From DASQUK01 sp963813485 (GTDB lineage: Bacteria; Actinomycetota; Acidimicrobiia; Acidimicrobiales; VFJN01), in assembly GCA_963813485.1 (NCBI GenBank), contig CAWEZE010000021.1:94660-158659 (forward strand): a stretch of 64,000 bases of DNA, in the 5' to 3' direction. Both the position numbers and the translations under genes were made by a program. The notes beneath the pieces were generated by a model that did no database searches, had not been told where the DNA came from, and saw nothing but the letters and a program-made list of their open reading frames with translations. Shown here piece by piece: positions 27,335 to 35,135 of the stretch (positions within the stretch are counted from its first letter, which is position 1; every line of letters starts with the position of its first letter).

Positions 27335-28447
27335 TCAGCAACGCAACGTCGTCCTCACCAGCTCGTCGAGCTCCTCGGAGGCTCCGCGAAGCCGTGACTT
27401 CTGGGCGTCGAGTCGATCCCAGTAGGCGGGCGCGTCGTCGAGCACCCCCTTGACCACGTTACGGAGATCGGCCCCCCCGATGTCCCGCACGTCGAAGCAC
27501 CAGCCGGCGAGGCCGAGGTCCCCAAACGCGGCCGGGCCCTTACGATCATACGAGAGGTGGATCGCAGGCACGCCGGCCCGCATGGCCATAAGGGCGCCGT
27601 GCAGCCGCACCGAGACGACGGCCGACAGATCACGCGCGGCCAACAGGTCGGCAAGGCTTCCGCCCGCGGTCACACCGAGACGCTCGTAGTGCACGGCATC
27701 GCTCTTGGTCCGGTCGCCCGTCGTCTGCACGACCCAGATCGCCCGATCGCCGAGCTCGCCGGCCAGCCTGAGTAGGTGGTCCTCGTAACCGACCGCATGC
27801 CCTACCTGGCGTGCCACCAGGCCGACTCGACCGCCGGCCCCGGCACGCTCGATCTGATCGAGGTGCTCGGCCAGCGCCAGCACGGCCAGGTCGGGAACCT
27901 GGGACACGTTCGGGTAGTCCACCAGGTCCGCCGCACTCCACCGGTCGCGGGCGCACACGGCGTCGACGTGGCGCAGGCACCGGCCCACCGCAGCACCGAC
28001 CGGCCCCTTAAGTGGACCGATGCTCTGCGGGAGATAGAGCGACGGCACGGGTGCTCGTGCCGCCAGCGCGAGTTGGGGGAGATGGTTGAGCGCAGTCCCG
28101 ATCGACGAGGTGGCGTCGACCGCCCGAAGGTAGCCGCCGCCGACGGCCACTAGTGCGTCGCATACCGCCAGCTCGCGGGCGAGTGCACCGATCGGGCGAC
28201 GCGCGGCAGCGGATGCGCCCGATGCCACCGCACGGCTCACTGCCGGCACCAGCTCCCAGGCTAGGCCGCGCCCCCGGGCGCCAACCGCCACGCGGTGGGG
28301 TACCTCGGGAAAGGAGTCACGGTCGAGCGCCACCAGCACGACGTCCGACACCGCGATCCCGCATCGGGCCAGGCGGTCGAGCGTGAGATCGACGAGCAGT
28401 CCGTCACCAGCGTTGGTACGGCTGTACGCGTGGAGGACACCGATCAT
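27335..28447 (-). CDS. Polysaccharide pyruvyl transferase family protein
   Basis: 370 residues. Begins MIGVLHAYSRTNAGDGLLVD, the N-terminal glycine-rich loop of the family. The SLYLPQSIGP segment near 139 and the hallmark SVRLHGALMAMRAGVPAIHL at 279-298 (conserved His and following basic residues) identify it as CsaB/WcaK-like. Expected to add pyruvate ketals from PEP to a sugar, though many relatives are untested. Its start overlaps the upstream GT4 stop by 4 bases (ATGA), so the two are coupled and probably act on the same chain. Second pyruvyl-transferase-like gene in the window (see 1540). Confidence 0.83.
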   Translation of the reverse strand: MIGVLHAYSRTNAGDGLLVDLTLDRLARCGIAVSDVVLVALDRDSFPEVPHRVAVGARGRGLAWELVPAVSRAVASGASAAARRPIGALARELAVCDALVAVGGGYLRAVDATSSIGTALNHLPQLALAARAPVPSLYLPQSIGPLKGPVGAAVGRCLRHVDAVCARDRWSAADLVDYPNVSQVPDLAVLALAEHLDQIERAGAGGRVGLVARQVGHAVGYEDHLLRLAGELGDRAIWVVQTTGDRTKSDAVHYERLGVTAGGSLADLLAARDLSAVVSVRLHGALMAMRAGVPAIHLSYDRKGPAAFGDLGLAGWCFDVRDIGGADLRNVVKGVLDDAPAYWDRLDAQKSRLRGASEELDELVRTTLRC

Positions 28448-29670
28448 CGCGCCGGAGGACGCCGGCCGACGCTGGCCAGGACCCGGCCGTACGAGGCGGC
28501 AATGGCGCCGATGTCAAGCGAGCGCGCCGCCTCGGCCGCTGCCGCCCGTCCCAGGGCATCGAGGTCTATCGATCCGCTCAGCACCTTGGCGAGGGCGGCG
28601 GATAGCGCATCGACATCATCAGGCGGCACGAGCAGTCCGGTGATCCCATGGTCGATGCACTCGCCGAGGCCCCCGAGGTGGGATGCGACCACCGGGACCC
28701 CGGCAGCCATAGCCTCACAGAGCACCACCGGAGTGCCCTCCATGTCGCCCCCGGCCCCAACCTTCGAGGGGATGACAACGGCGTGCGCACGGGCCAGAGC
28801 GGCGAGCACCTCACGCTTCGGAAGCTTGCCGCAGAACCGCACGCGGTCGGCCACGCCCAACCGAGCGGCCATAGCAACGAGTTTCGCACGGTCGGGCCCG
28901 TCGCCGATCACCTGTACACGCGCCGACGGCACCTGCACCAGCGCTTCGAGCAACACGTCCATGCCCTTCTTGTCCGCCAATCGGCCGATGTAGACAAGCA
29001 GCCCCGGTTCCGGCTCCCGCTCACCGACCGCGGCGCGAATCGATGCCGTGTCGACACCCATGCGCAGCACGGGTGCGTCGTCGAGCTCGAGCGTGCGAGC
29101 GATATCTCGGCTCACCGGCAACACGGCCGCCGCTCGACGTAGGACGAGACGCTTGAGCCGGCGCGCCAGTCGGCCACGGAACGTGTAGGCGTCGGCACCG
29201 TGCACGGTAACCACGTACGGCACGCGGGTCAGCGCGTGCACCGCCAGGGCGATCGACCCTGCGGGCAGGATCCAATGGGAGTTCACCGCAACCGCGCGCT
29301 GCCGCCGGACCTCTCGCCACGTGACGATCACCAACGAGGCGATGAGGAACGGCGCTTCGATGACCCGCCACCTGTCCGAACGCAACGTCGGCACGATGGC
29401 GTCGGCGGCCAAGCCTTCCCAGCGCCGGGGGAAGTACGCGACCCGGCGAACGCGCACATTGTCGACGATCTCCTCACGGGCCCCGCCCGGCATCCGGGGG
29501 GCCACCACGGTTACGTCGAAGTCGCGGATCGCCTGCGCGAGCGTGAGCACGAATTCGGGCGTTCCGTCACCCGCGCGCGCCGGAAACGTGGTGGTAACCA
29601 GCACAACCGACGGGCGCGTTGCCGCCACGCCGGGCTGGTGGTCGGACGAATGAACGGGCCTAGGCTCCAT
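28444..29670 (-). CDS. Glycosyltransferase family 4
   Basis: 408 residues from ATG 29670. Acceptor half: SVVLVTTTFPARAGDGTPEF near 20-39 and VTVHGADAYTFRG near 153. Donor half: LLVYIGRLADKKGMDVLLEA near 227-246, then PSKVGAGGDMEGTPVVLCEAMAAGVPVVAS, the canonical acidic-Gly and E-A-M-A region near 308-336. All key GT4 features are present, in a 400-residue frame typical of the family. Cytosolic. Coupled to the pyruvyl transferase downstream and divergent from the UPF0104 gene at 29815. Confidence 0.88.
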   Translation of the reverse strand: MEPRPVHSSDHQPGVAATRPSVVLVTTTFPARAGDGTPEFVLTLAQAIRDFDVTVVAPRMPGGAREEIVDNVRVRRVAYFPRRWEGLAADAIVPTLRSDRWRVIEAPFLIASLVIVTWREVRRQRAVAVNSHWILPAGSIALAVHALTRVPYVVTVHGADAYTFRGRLARRLKRLVLRRAAAVLPVSRDIARTLELDDAPVLRMGVDTASIRAAVGEREPEPGLLVYIGRLADKKGMDVLLEALVQVPSARVQVIGDGPDRAKLVAMAARLGVADRVRFCGKLPKREVLAALARAHAVVIPSKVGAGGDMEGTPVVLCEAMAAGVPVVASHLGGLGECIDHGITGLLVPPDDVDALSAALAKVLSGSIDLDALGRAAAAEAARSLDIGAIAASYGRVLASVGRRPPAR

Positions 29671-29814
29671 CAGGTTGCACACACACGAGTCGAGGACCAG
29701 TTGGGAGGCGACGAGGACGGGACGACGCTATCCGCGCCGCAGGCTTCGGCCCGACAGGGTGCCGTGCAGGCCTTGGTAGCCCGGGCGACGCGCTTCGCCC
29801 GCTCGGCCCAGCAG

Positions 29815-30762
29815 ATGTCCAGCAAACCGTCGGTGCGACCGTGGCTGTTAGTGGCCACCGCGGTGATCTTCGTCGCCCTCGTGGTCGTCTCGTTCCGTGC
29901 TCTGCCGGAGGGTAGGTCACTACGACCAGGCCTGCTGGCCGTCTTGGTGTTGGTCGCCACGCCGTCAACCCTGCTGCTCAACGCGGTCCAATACCGCACG
30001 ATGGCCGCCGCACTCAACCACCGGATCGGCCTACGCAGCGCGATGCGGGTCAGCATCGTCGCCACATTCGTCAACTACCTGCCGATCCCGGCGCCGGGCG
30101 GCATCGCGGTGCGCACCGCGGCGCTGGCGCGTCGCGGCAGCACCATCCGCTCGGCCGTTTCCATCAATGCGATCACCGGCCTTCTTTGGGCGGGCGTCGC
30201 CGCCACGGTGGCCGGCCTCGCGCTCCTCGTCGAACACGACCTCGCGGCACGCGGTGCGATCATGGCTGCCGGCGGAACGGTGGCAGTGGGTGTGTCGGCG
30301 GTGCTGGTCCGCCGCTTCGGTCTCCACTGGCGCCGAGTCTTCGCCGAGATGCTCGTCACCCAGGTCGCGCTGGTTCTCATGTCAGGGCTGCGGGTGTGGA
30401 TCTCGCTCGCGGTGATAGGTGAACGCGCGTCGCTGGGCGCGGCCTTGGTGATCTCGTGCTCGACCGTCATCGCGGCCCTGGTCGGCATCGCGCCCGCGGG
30501 ATTGGGGCTGCGTGAGGCGATCGCCGGTGGGTTGGCCGCGGCCGTCGACGTCCCCGTCGCCGCAGCAGTGGCCGCCAGCGCGGTCGACCGGGTTGCCTCA
30601 CAGGTTGGGCTGCTGCTGTGCGCCCCGTTCACCGGCGTGCACTGGCGTGATCTCACCGGGCGGCGCCAGACCAGCGACGAGCAGGAAGATTGGACCGAGA
30701 CCGGCACTCGAGCGCGCAACCCCGGGATCGACGATCTCGCCGAGGTACCTGACGTGCCCTGA
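29815..30762 (+). CDS. UPF0104 / lysylphosphatidylglycerol-synthase-type transmembrane protein (flippase-like)
   Basis: 315 residues from ATG 29815 (GTG 29764 is the main alternative). About eight helices; TFVNYLPIPAPGGIAVRTAA near 83-102 and GIAPAGLGLREAIAGGLAAA near 225-244 are the two G-x-R(E) signature loops of the family. The C-terminal 40 residues are charged and cytosolic. Likely moves a lipid-linked intermediate made by the neighbouring glycosyltransferases; this is inference from family context. The gap 29671-29814 between it and the divergent GT4 holds no gene. Confidence 0.75.
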   Translation: MSSKPSVRPWLLVATAVIFVALVVVSFRALPEGRSLRPGLLAVLVLVATPSTLLLNAVQYRTMAAALNHRIGLRSAMRVSIVATFVNYLPIPAPGGIAVRTAALARRGSTIRSAVSINAITGLLWAGVAATVAGLALLVEHDLAARGAIMAAGGTVAVGVSAVLVRRFGLHWRRVFAEMLVTQVALVLMSGLRVWISLAVIGERASLGAALVISCSTVIAALVGIAPAGLGLREAIAGGLAAAVDVPVAAAVAASAVDRVASQVGLLLCAPFTGVHWRDLTGRRQTSDEQEDWTETGTRARNPGIDDLAEVPDVP

Positions 30763-30843
30763 GCGCTGCCGAGCGGCGCCGAGGCGATGCTATGGTCGCT
30801 CGCCCCGCGCCACCAGCGCCGCGATGCGAAGGAGACGGCGTTC

Positions 30844-31602
30844 ATGGTCACCGAGGGCGGCTGGAAGCCAAAGCGGAGCCTCGATCGCGAATCGCGGCGC
30901 GGCAAGGCTGCCAAGATCGCGGCACTCGTCGGTCAGCGGCGCACGTTGGCCGGCGCCCGCGTACTCGAGATCGGCACCGGGGCCGGCATCATCGCGTCCT
31001 TGCTCGCCGAGCAGGTCGGTGCGGCGGGCAGGGTCACCTCGGTCGACGTCGACGACCTCCGCACGGTCACCGACGGCTATGGGTTCTGCTTGGTCGAGGG
31101 TGTCGAGCTTCCCTTTGGCCACGACGGCTTCGACGTCGTGGTGTCCAACCACACGATCGAGCACGTCGGCGGGCCAGACACCCAGCTCGTGCATCTGCAG
31201 GAGATCGCTCGGGTCCTCCGGCCCACTGGTGTCGGTTACCTGGCGTCGCCGAGCCGCTGGGCGCTCCTCGAGCCCCACTTCAAGGTCCCAATGCTCAGCT
31301 GGCTGCCGACATCGGCTCGGGACCGGGCGTTGCAGCTCTCGCGTCGCGGGCGGGTCTACGACATCAGCCCGCGCTCCCGACCCGAGCTGCTCGACCTGAT
31401 CGACCGAGCCGGCCTACGAGCCGACGACGTCACGGTCGACGCGCTGCGTGTGACGGCCGGCGTCGAGAGGAGCTCGCTCGCCCGGGCCGCCAACGCGGTT
31501 CCCGAGTCGTTACTCACGCTCGGGCGGGGTGCGCTCCCCACGATGGTCATGCTCCTCACGCACCGTCCGTCACCGGACTGGTCGCCCGCCGGCAACTCCT
31601 GA
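30844..31602 (+). CDS. Class I SAM-dependent methyltransferase
   Basis: 252 residues. ATG 30844 is preferred because GAAGGAG (30828-30834) lies 9 bases before it; an ATG at 30787 has no such site. Motif I RVLEIGTGAGIIAS at about 39-52, then VDVDDL, VVSNHTIEHVGG near 99-110 and EIARVLRPTGVGYLASPSRW near 120-140 define a Methyltransf_11-like enzyme. The segment after it (FKVPMLSWLPTSARD) is typical of methyltransferases in O-antigen-like clusters. Acceptor unknown. Confidence 0.83.
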   Translation: MVTEGGWKPKRSLDRESRRGKAAKIAALVGQRRTLAGARVLEIGTGAGIIASLLAEQVGAAGRVTSVDVDDLRTVTDGYGFCLVEGVELPFGHDGFDVVVSNHTIEHVGGPDTQLVHLQEIARVLRPTGVGYLASPSRWALLEPHFKVPMLSWLPTSARDRALQLSRRGRVYDISPRSRPELLDLIDRAGLRADDVTVDALRVTAGVERSSLARAANAVPESLLTLGRGALPTMVMLLTHRPSPDWSPAGNS

Positions 31603-31640
31603 TCTCGATCAGAATCGACGTCTGCGGGGCGCGGCGCCGC

Positions 31641-32186
31641 TCAACCCGCGCGCCGGGCGATGGCCAGGGTGGTGAACGGGAGGCGCCGCGGACCCCGCGA
31701 CCGCACGTCGACCGATGCGAAGTCGCCGAGCATGTCCCGAACGCCGTGGACCGTGAACCGCCAGTAGTCGTGCGGCTCGTCGTGATACGGGAAGCACATG
31801 GGCGCGACGATCACGGCCTGACCGCCGGGTCGCACGGCCCGGTGGATGCGCCGCGCCGCTTCCTTGAAGTCAGGCACGTGCTCGAGCACGCTGACGCACA
31901 GGATCAGGTCCCACTCGGCGTCGAAGTCCATCGACGTGACGTCGACGACGAGGTGACCGTGCGATGGCTCGACGTCGGACTGTACGAATTCGTTGCTGGC
32001 GTGGAACAGCCGCCGGAACGAGTATGCGTCGTCGCCCATGTCCTGGCGACCGCTGCCGATCTCCAGAATCCGTGCCGAGCGCAGCTCCGACGCCACCCCG
32101 CCGAGCTGGGCCTCGACCCACTTTCGGCTCCCGAAGATCAGGTGCCCGATGCGCCGCTCGGCGCGGCGCCCCATGCCTGCGAGCAT
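31641..32186 (-). CDS. Class I SAM-dependent methyltransferase (short)
   Basis: 181 residues from ATG 32186 (TTG 32204 is an alternative). Motif I ARILEIGSGRQ near 38-48, SDVEPSHGHLVVDVTSMDF near 69-87, then CVSVLEHVPDFKEAARRIHR and RPGGQAVIVAPMCFPYHDEP. At 181 residues it is a minimal Rossmann methyltransferase without extra acceptor domains. The DYWRFTVHGVRDML motif is common among methyltransferases in polysaccharide clusters. Convergent with the preceding methyltransferase gene, 38 bases apart. Confidence 0.8.
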   Translation of the reverse strand: MLAGMGRRAERRIGHLIFGSRKWVEAQLGGVASELRSARILEIGSGRQDMGDDAYSFRRLFHASNEFVQSDVEPSHGHLVVDVTSMDFDAEWDLILCVSVLEHVPDFKEAARRIHRAVRPGGQAVIVAPMCFPYHDEPHDYWRFTVHGVRDMLGDFASVDVRSRGPRRLPFTTLAIARRAG

Positions 32187-32301
32187 CTTCCCATGCTCGC
32201 GCAACGTCGGGCCCTCTCCCGTTGCCGAACGGCTCGCCGCAGACGACCGTCGGGGTGCTAGCTTTCGGCCGCTTCATGGCGTCAGGATCAAGGGGGGGCA
32301 C

Positions 32302-32937
32302 ATGGGGACACGCTGGGGCCGCAGGCTGGCTGGTCGCGGATCACGAAGCGTCATCGCAGCGGTGCTGCTACTCGTTCTTGCCGCGACCGCGGCGGCCGGT
32401 ACGGGCGACACACCGGAGCGCGGATCACTGCCCACACAGGAGCGCGGCGGCGGTGTTGAGCCGACGAAGCTCGACGATGCGTCGAGCGAGCTCGCCAACC
32501 AGCCTGCCGACAGTGCCGTAGCGCTGGCCGCCAGCAACATGACCTACACCGCCGTCGATCCCTGCAGAGCGTTCGACTCGCGTCTGTTCGGGCAACCCTT
32601 CGGCGGTGGCGACGGCTACCTGATCTTCCTGACCGACGTCTGCGGCGTGCCGTTCGGGTCGACAAAGGCAGTCATGGCGAACGTGATCGCGGTCAACACC
32701 ACGGGCACCGGTTACGTGCGCGCCTTTGCGTCGGAAACGGGCACGAGCGAGGCCACGGTGCTGAACTTCAACAACAAGCTCGTCTCCTCCAACGCGATCC
32801 CCCTGCCCGTCTGTGACGTGGATGTGGCACCAGAAGCGTGCGCGGACGGCGACACGGTCATCTACATCCCGCCGGCGACGGCAAAGGCACAGATCGTGAT
32901 CGACATCGTGGGGTTCTTCTCCACCGGCACGTCATAG
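32302..32937 (+). CDS. Small secreted protein of the actinobacterial 'DxxGFF' beta-domain type
   Basis: 211 residues from ATG 32302 behind a strong AGGGGGGG ribosome-binding site. Signal peptide: RRLAGRGSRSVIAAVLLLVLAATAAAG. A Pro/Glu/Thr-rich linker follows, then from about residue 78 one domain: YTAVDPCRAFDSRLFGQP, MANVIAVNTTGTGYVRAF, VLNFNNKLVSSNAIPLPV and the closing AQIVIDIVGFFSTGTS. I know this pattern (pcRlfDTR ... NVT ... SNlN ... vDVvGYF) as a frequent extracellular domain of actinomycete proteins, often fused to hydrolases; its ligand is not known to me. Here it stands alone. Confidence 0.75.
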   Translation: MGTRWGRRLAGRGSRSVIAAVLLLVLAATAAAGTGDTPERGSLPTQERGGGVEPTKLDDASSELANQPADSAVALAASNMTYTAVDPCRAFDSRLFGQPFGGGDGYLIFLTDVCGVPFGSTKAVMANVIAVNTTGTGYVRAFASETGTSEATVLNFNNKLVSSNAIPLPVCDVDVAPEACADGDTVIYIPPATAKAQIVIDIVGFFSTGTS

Positions 32938-33272
32938 GAAGGGCGGACCGGCGATGAGGCAGCGTGGTCAACACGGCCGGCGCATCTACTACGTCAGACC
33001 TCGGAACCACGCCACGCGACGCCCAAACTTGGTCTCGACCACGTAGGACACAGCGTCGCACGGCCGGGCACCAGGTCTTTCGCGGATGCCCCGAGAGACC
33101 GCTTCCGAGCGTGTCTGGTTCACTTCGCCTTGTGCTCGTCGCTCCATCGGACTAGAACAGGAACTGTTCGTTTTCGACTCAGCGATGCTGAGTTTCAGGG
33201 AACGCACGGCGGATCATTAGCGCATGTCAAGGCGAGTGCATTGGGCGTGCGCCACAACAAGAGGGGGCAAAG
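32938..33272. other. 335-base gene-free region with three hairpins
   Basis: No coding frame is convincing here and the base composition is lower in GC than the flanks. It holds a 9-bp stem (33074-33082 with 33092-33100, one G-T pair), a 6-bp stem GAACAG/CTGTTC (33155-33169) followed by TTTT at 33171-33174, and a 7-bp stem ACTCAGC/GCTGAGT (33177-33193) followed by TTTC. The second could end transcripts from the gene at 32302. A regulatory leader for the FG-GAP gene is the other reading. Confidence 0.4.
33155..33174 (+). terminator. Candidate short intrinsic terminator
   Basis: GAACAG (33155-33160), three-base loop, CTGTTC (33164-33169), then G and four T. The stem is short and not GC-rich, so termination would be weak. 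A second stem of 7 bp follows directly at 33177-33193. Confidence 0.3.
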
Positions 33273-34967
33273 ATGCGGCGTTCACTGCTCGTGTTCGTGC
33301 TAGTGACCGTGTCCACCATCGGCTGGTCGCCGGCAACGGCGCTGGCCAGCGGCGCGTCGGGCGCCGCTCCAACCAGTCCTCGCGTCCAAGCCGACTTCAA
33401 CGGCGACGGCGCTGCCGACATCGCGGTCGGGGTTCCCGGCGAGTCCGTCGGCAGCATCATCAGCGCCGGGGCGGTCAACGTCCTGCTCGGCTCCGCGGGT
33501 GGTCTCAGCGGTGCCGGCAGCCAACTCTTCACACAGGACACCCCCGGCGTGGGCAGCACGGCCGAGGAGTTCGACAACTTCGGCGCGGCGTTGGCGGTCG
33601 GCAATTTCAACAGTGACGACTTTGACGACCTGGCGGTCGGGGTGCCGGGCGAGGCCGTCGGACCTGTCCAGGGAGCGGGTGCGATCAACATCCTGTTCGG
33701 TACGGCCGGCGGCCTCACTGGTGCCGGTAGCCAGCTGTTCCATCAGGACGTCGCGGGCATAGGGAGCACGGCCGAGGAGTTCGACTTCTTCGGATCCGCG
33801 CTGGCGGCCGGGGATCTGGACGGTGACGGAGTCGACGACCTGGCGGTTGGGGCACCGGACGAGGGCGTGGGAACCGTTGAGCTCGCCGGTACGGTGACGG
33901 TCCTGTACGGCTCGGCAACCGGGCTCAACGGGGGCCGGGCCAGCGCTTTGTTCCACCAGGATGTGGCCGGCATCGGCAGCAGCGCGGAACCGTTCGATTT
34001 CTTCGGTGCATCGCTCGCCATCGGAGACTTCAATGACCCTGGTGTCGGCGACTTGGCCGTGGGCGCTCCGGGTGAGGCCGTGGGGACGGTCGACGCCGCT
34101 GGCGCCGCGCACGTGCTGTTCGGCACCGCCACGGGCGTGAGCAGCGCCGGCAGCCAGATCTTCACGCAGGACACCCCCGGCGTTGGCAGCGACCCCGAGG
34201 TGGGCGACTTCTTCGGGGACGCGCTCGGGGCCGGCGACTTCAACGATGACGGGTTCGCCGACCTGGCCATCGGTGCCGACGGGGAGAGCGTCGGCGCCAT
34301 TCCCGGCGCCGGGGCGATCAACGTGCTCTACGGAGCGGTGGGCGGTCTGACCGTCACGGGTAGCCAGGTGCTGCACCAGGGCGTCGCAGGCATCGGCAGC
34401 GATCCCGAGGACTTCGACGCGTTCGGGTTTGCCCTGGTCGCGGGCGACTTCGACGACGATGGGTTCGTCGACCTCGCGGTCGGAGTGCCGTTCGAGGGCG
34501 TCGGGGCCGTGCCGGGCGCCGGCGCGATCAACGTCCTGTTCGGCGGGGGTGGCGGCCTTTCCGGAACCGGCAGCCAGCTGTTCACGCAGGACACCCCGGG
34601 CGTGGGCAGCACGGCCGAGGAGTTCGACAGCTTCGGCTGGTCGCTCGCCGTGGGCGACGTGCAGGCCGATGGGGCCGTCGACCTGGTGGTCGGAGTGCCG
34701 TTCGAGAGCGTCGGGGCCGTGCAGGGCGCCGGCGCGATCAACGCCTTCTCGGGCAGTCCGACCGGGCTCACCGGCGGCGCCGTCCTCCACCAGGATGTTG
34801 CCGGCATCGGCAGCGCCGCCGAGGAGTTCGATGTCTTCGGCTTGGCCGTGGCTGGCCCCGATCCCCAAGGTGCCGCCGTGGCCGCGACGTCGGCTACCTC
34901 CGCCACCGGCGCGGCGGCGACGTCGGCCACTGCGGCTGGCGCCGCCGGGAGGTCGTTGGGTCGCTGA
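33273..34967 (+). CDS. Secreted FG-GAP repeat protein (seven-bladed integrin-alpha-like propeller)
   Basis: 564 residues from ATG 33273 with AGAGGGGG upstream. Signal peptide up to about residue 27 (RRSLLVFVLVTVSTIGWSP...ALAS). From 37 to about 535 there are seven repeats of about 70 residues, each with an FG-GAP core (FGAALAVGNFNSDDFDDLAV, then VPGEAVG) and an ending alternating between LFTQDTPGVGS and LFHQDVAGIGS. Asp-rich loops are likely Ca2+ sites. The last 30 residues are Ala/Thr/Ser-rich and low-complexity. Propellers of this kind mediate adhesion or ligand binding; no enzymatic domain is present. A long two-tier hairpin lies just downstream. Confidence 0.88.
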   Translation: MRRSLLVFVLVTVSTIGWSPATALASGASGAAPTSPRVQADFNGDGAADIAVGVPGESVGSIISAGAVNVLLGSAGGLSGAGSQLFTQDTPGVGSTAEEFDNFGAALAVGNFNSDDFDDLAVGVPGEAVGPVQGAGAINILFGTAGGLTGAGSQLFHQDVAGIGSTAEEFDFFGSALAAGDLDGDGVDDLAVGAPDEGVGTVELAGTVTVLYGSATGLNGGRASALFHQDVAGIGSSAEPFDFFGASLAIGDFNDPGVGDLAVGAPGEAVGTVDAAGAAHVLFGTATGVSSAGSQIFTQDTPGVGSDPEVGDFFGDALGAGDFNDDGFADLAIGADGESVGAIPGAGAINVLYGAVGGLTVTGSQVLHQGVAGIGSDPEDFDAFGFALVAGDFDDDGFVDLAVGVPFEGVGAVPGAGAINVLFGGGGGLSGTGSQLFTQDTPGVGSTAEEFDSFGWSLAVGDVQADGAVDLVVGVPFESVGAVQGAGAINAFSGSPTGLTGGAVLHQDVAGIGSAAEEFDVFGLAVAGPDPQGAAVAATSATSATGAAATSATAAGAAGRSLGR

Positions 34968-34984
34968 CGGCGCGCTGAGTCACG

Positions 34985-35043
34985 CCGGGCTCAGGTCTCG
35001 GCGGCGGGGTCCTCCTGGGCCCCACGCCATGGCCTGAGCCCGG
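34985..35043 (+). terminator. Two-tier hairpin, probable transcription terminator between convergent genes
   Basis: A perfect 11-bp stem (34985-34995 with 35033-35043) encloses a second 7-bp stem, GGGGTCC at 35006-35012 with GGGCCCC at 35017-35023, closed by a TCCT loop. It lies 18 bases after the FG-GAP gene stop and before the convergent moeB-like gene. There is no T-run, so the structure itself would have to do the work. Confidence 0.5.
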
Positions 35044-35135
35044 TTGGCCTCCCAGCGCCCAGCTGCCAGGCGGGCTATGTCGTCACGCAAGAGCTGACGC
35101 GGTCGCTTAGCGTGACCCCCGGGCCCGATGCCGCT

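Noticed and set aside
33155..33169. A LexA (SOS) box
   Set aside because: GAAC and GTTC are separated by seven bases instead of the four of the actinobacterial SOS box.
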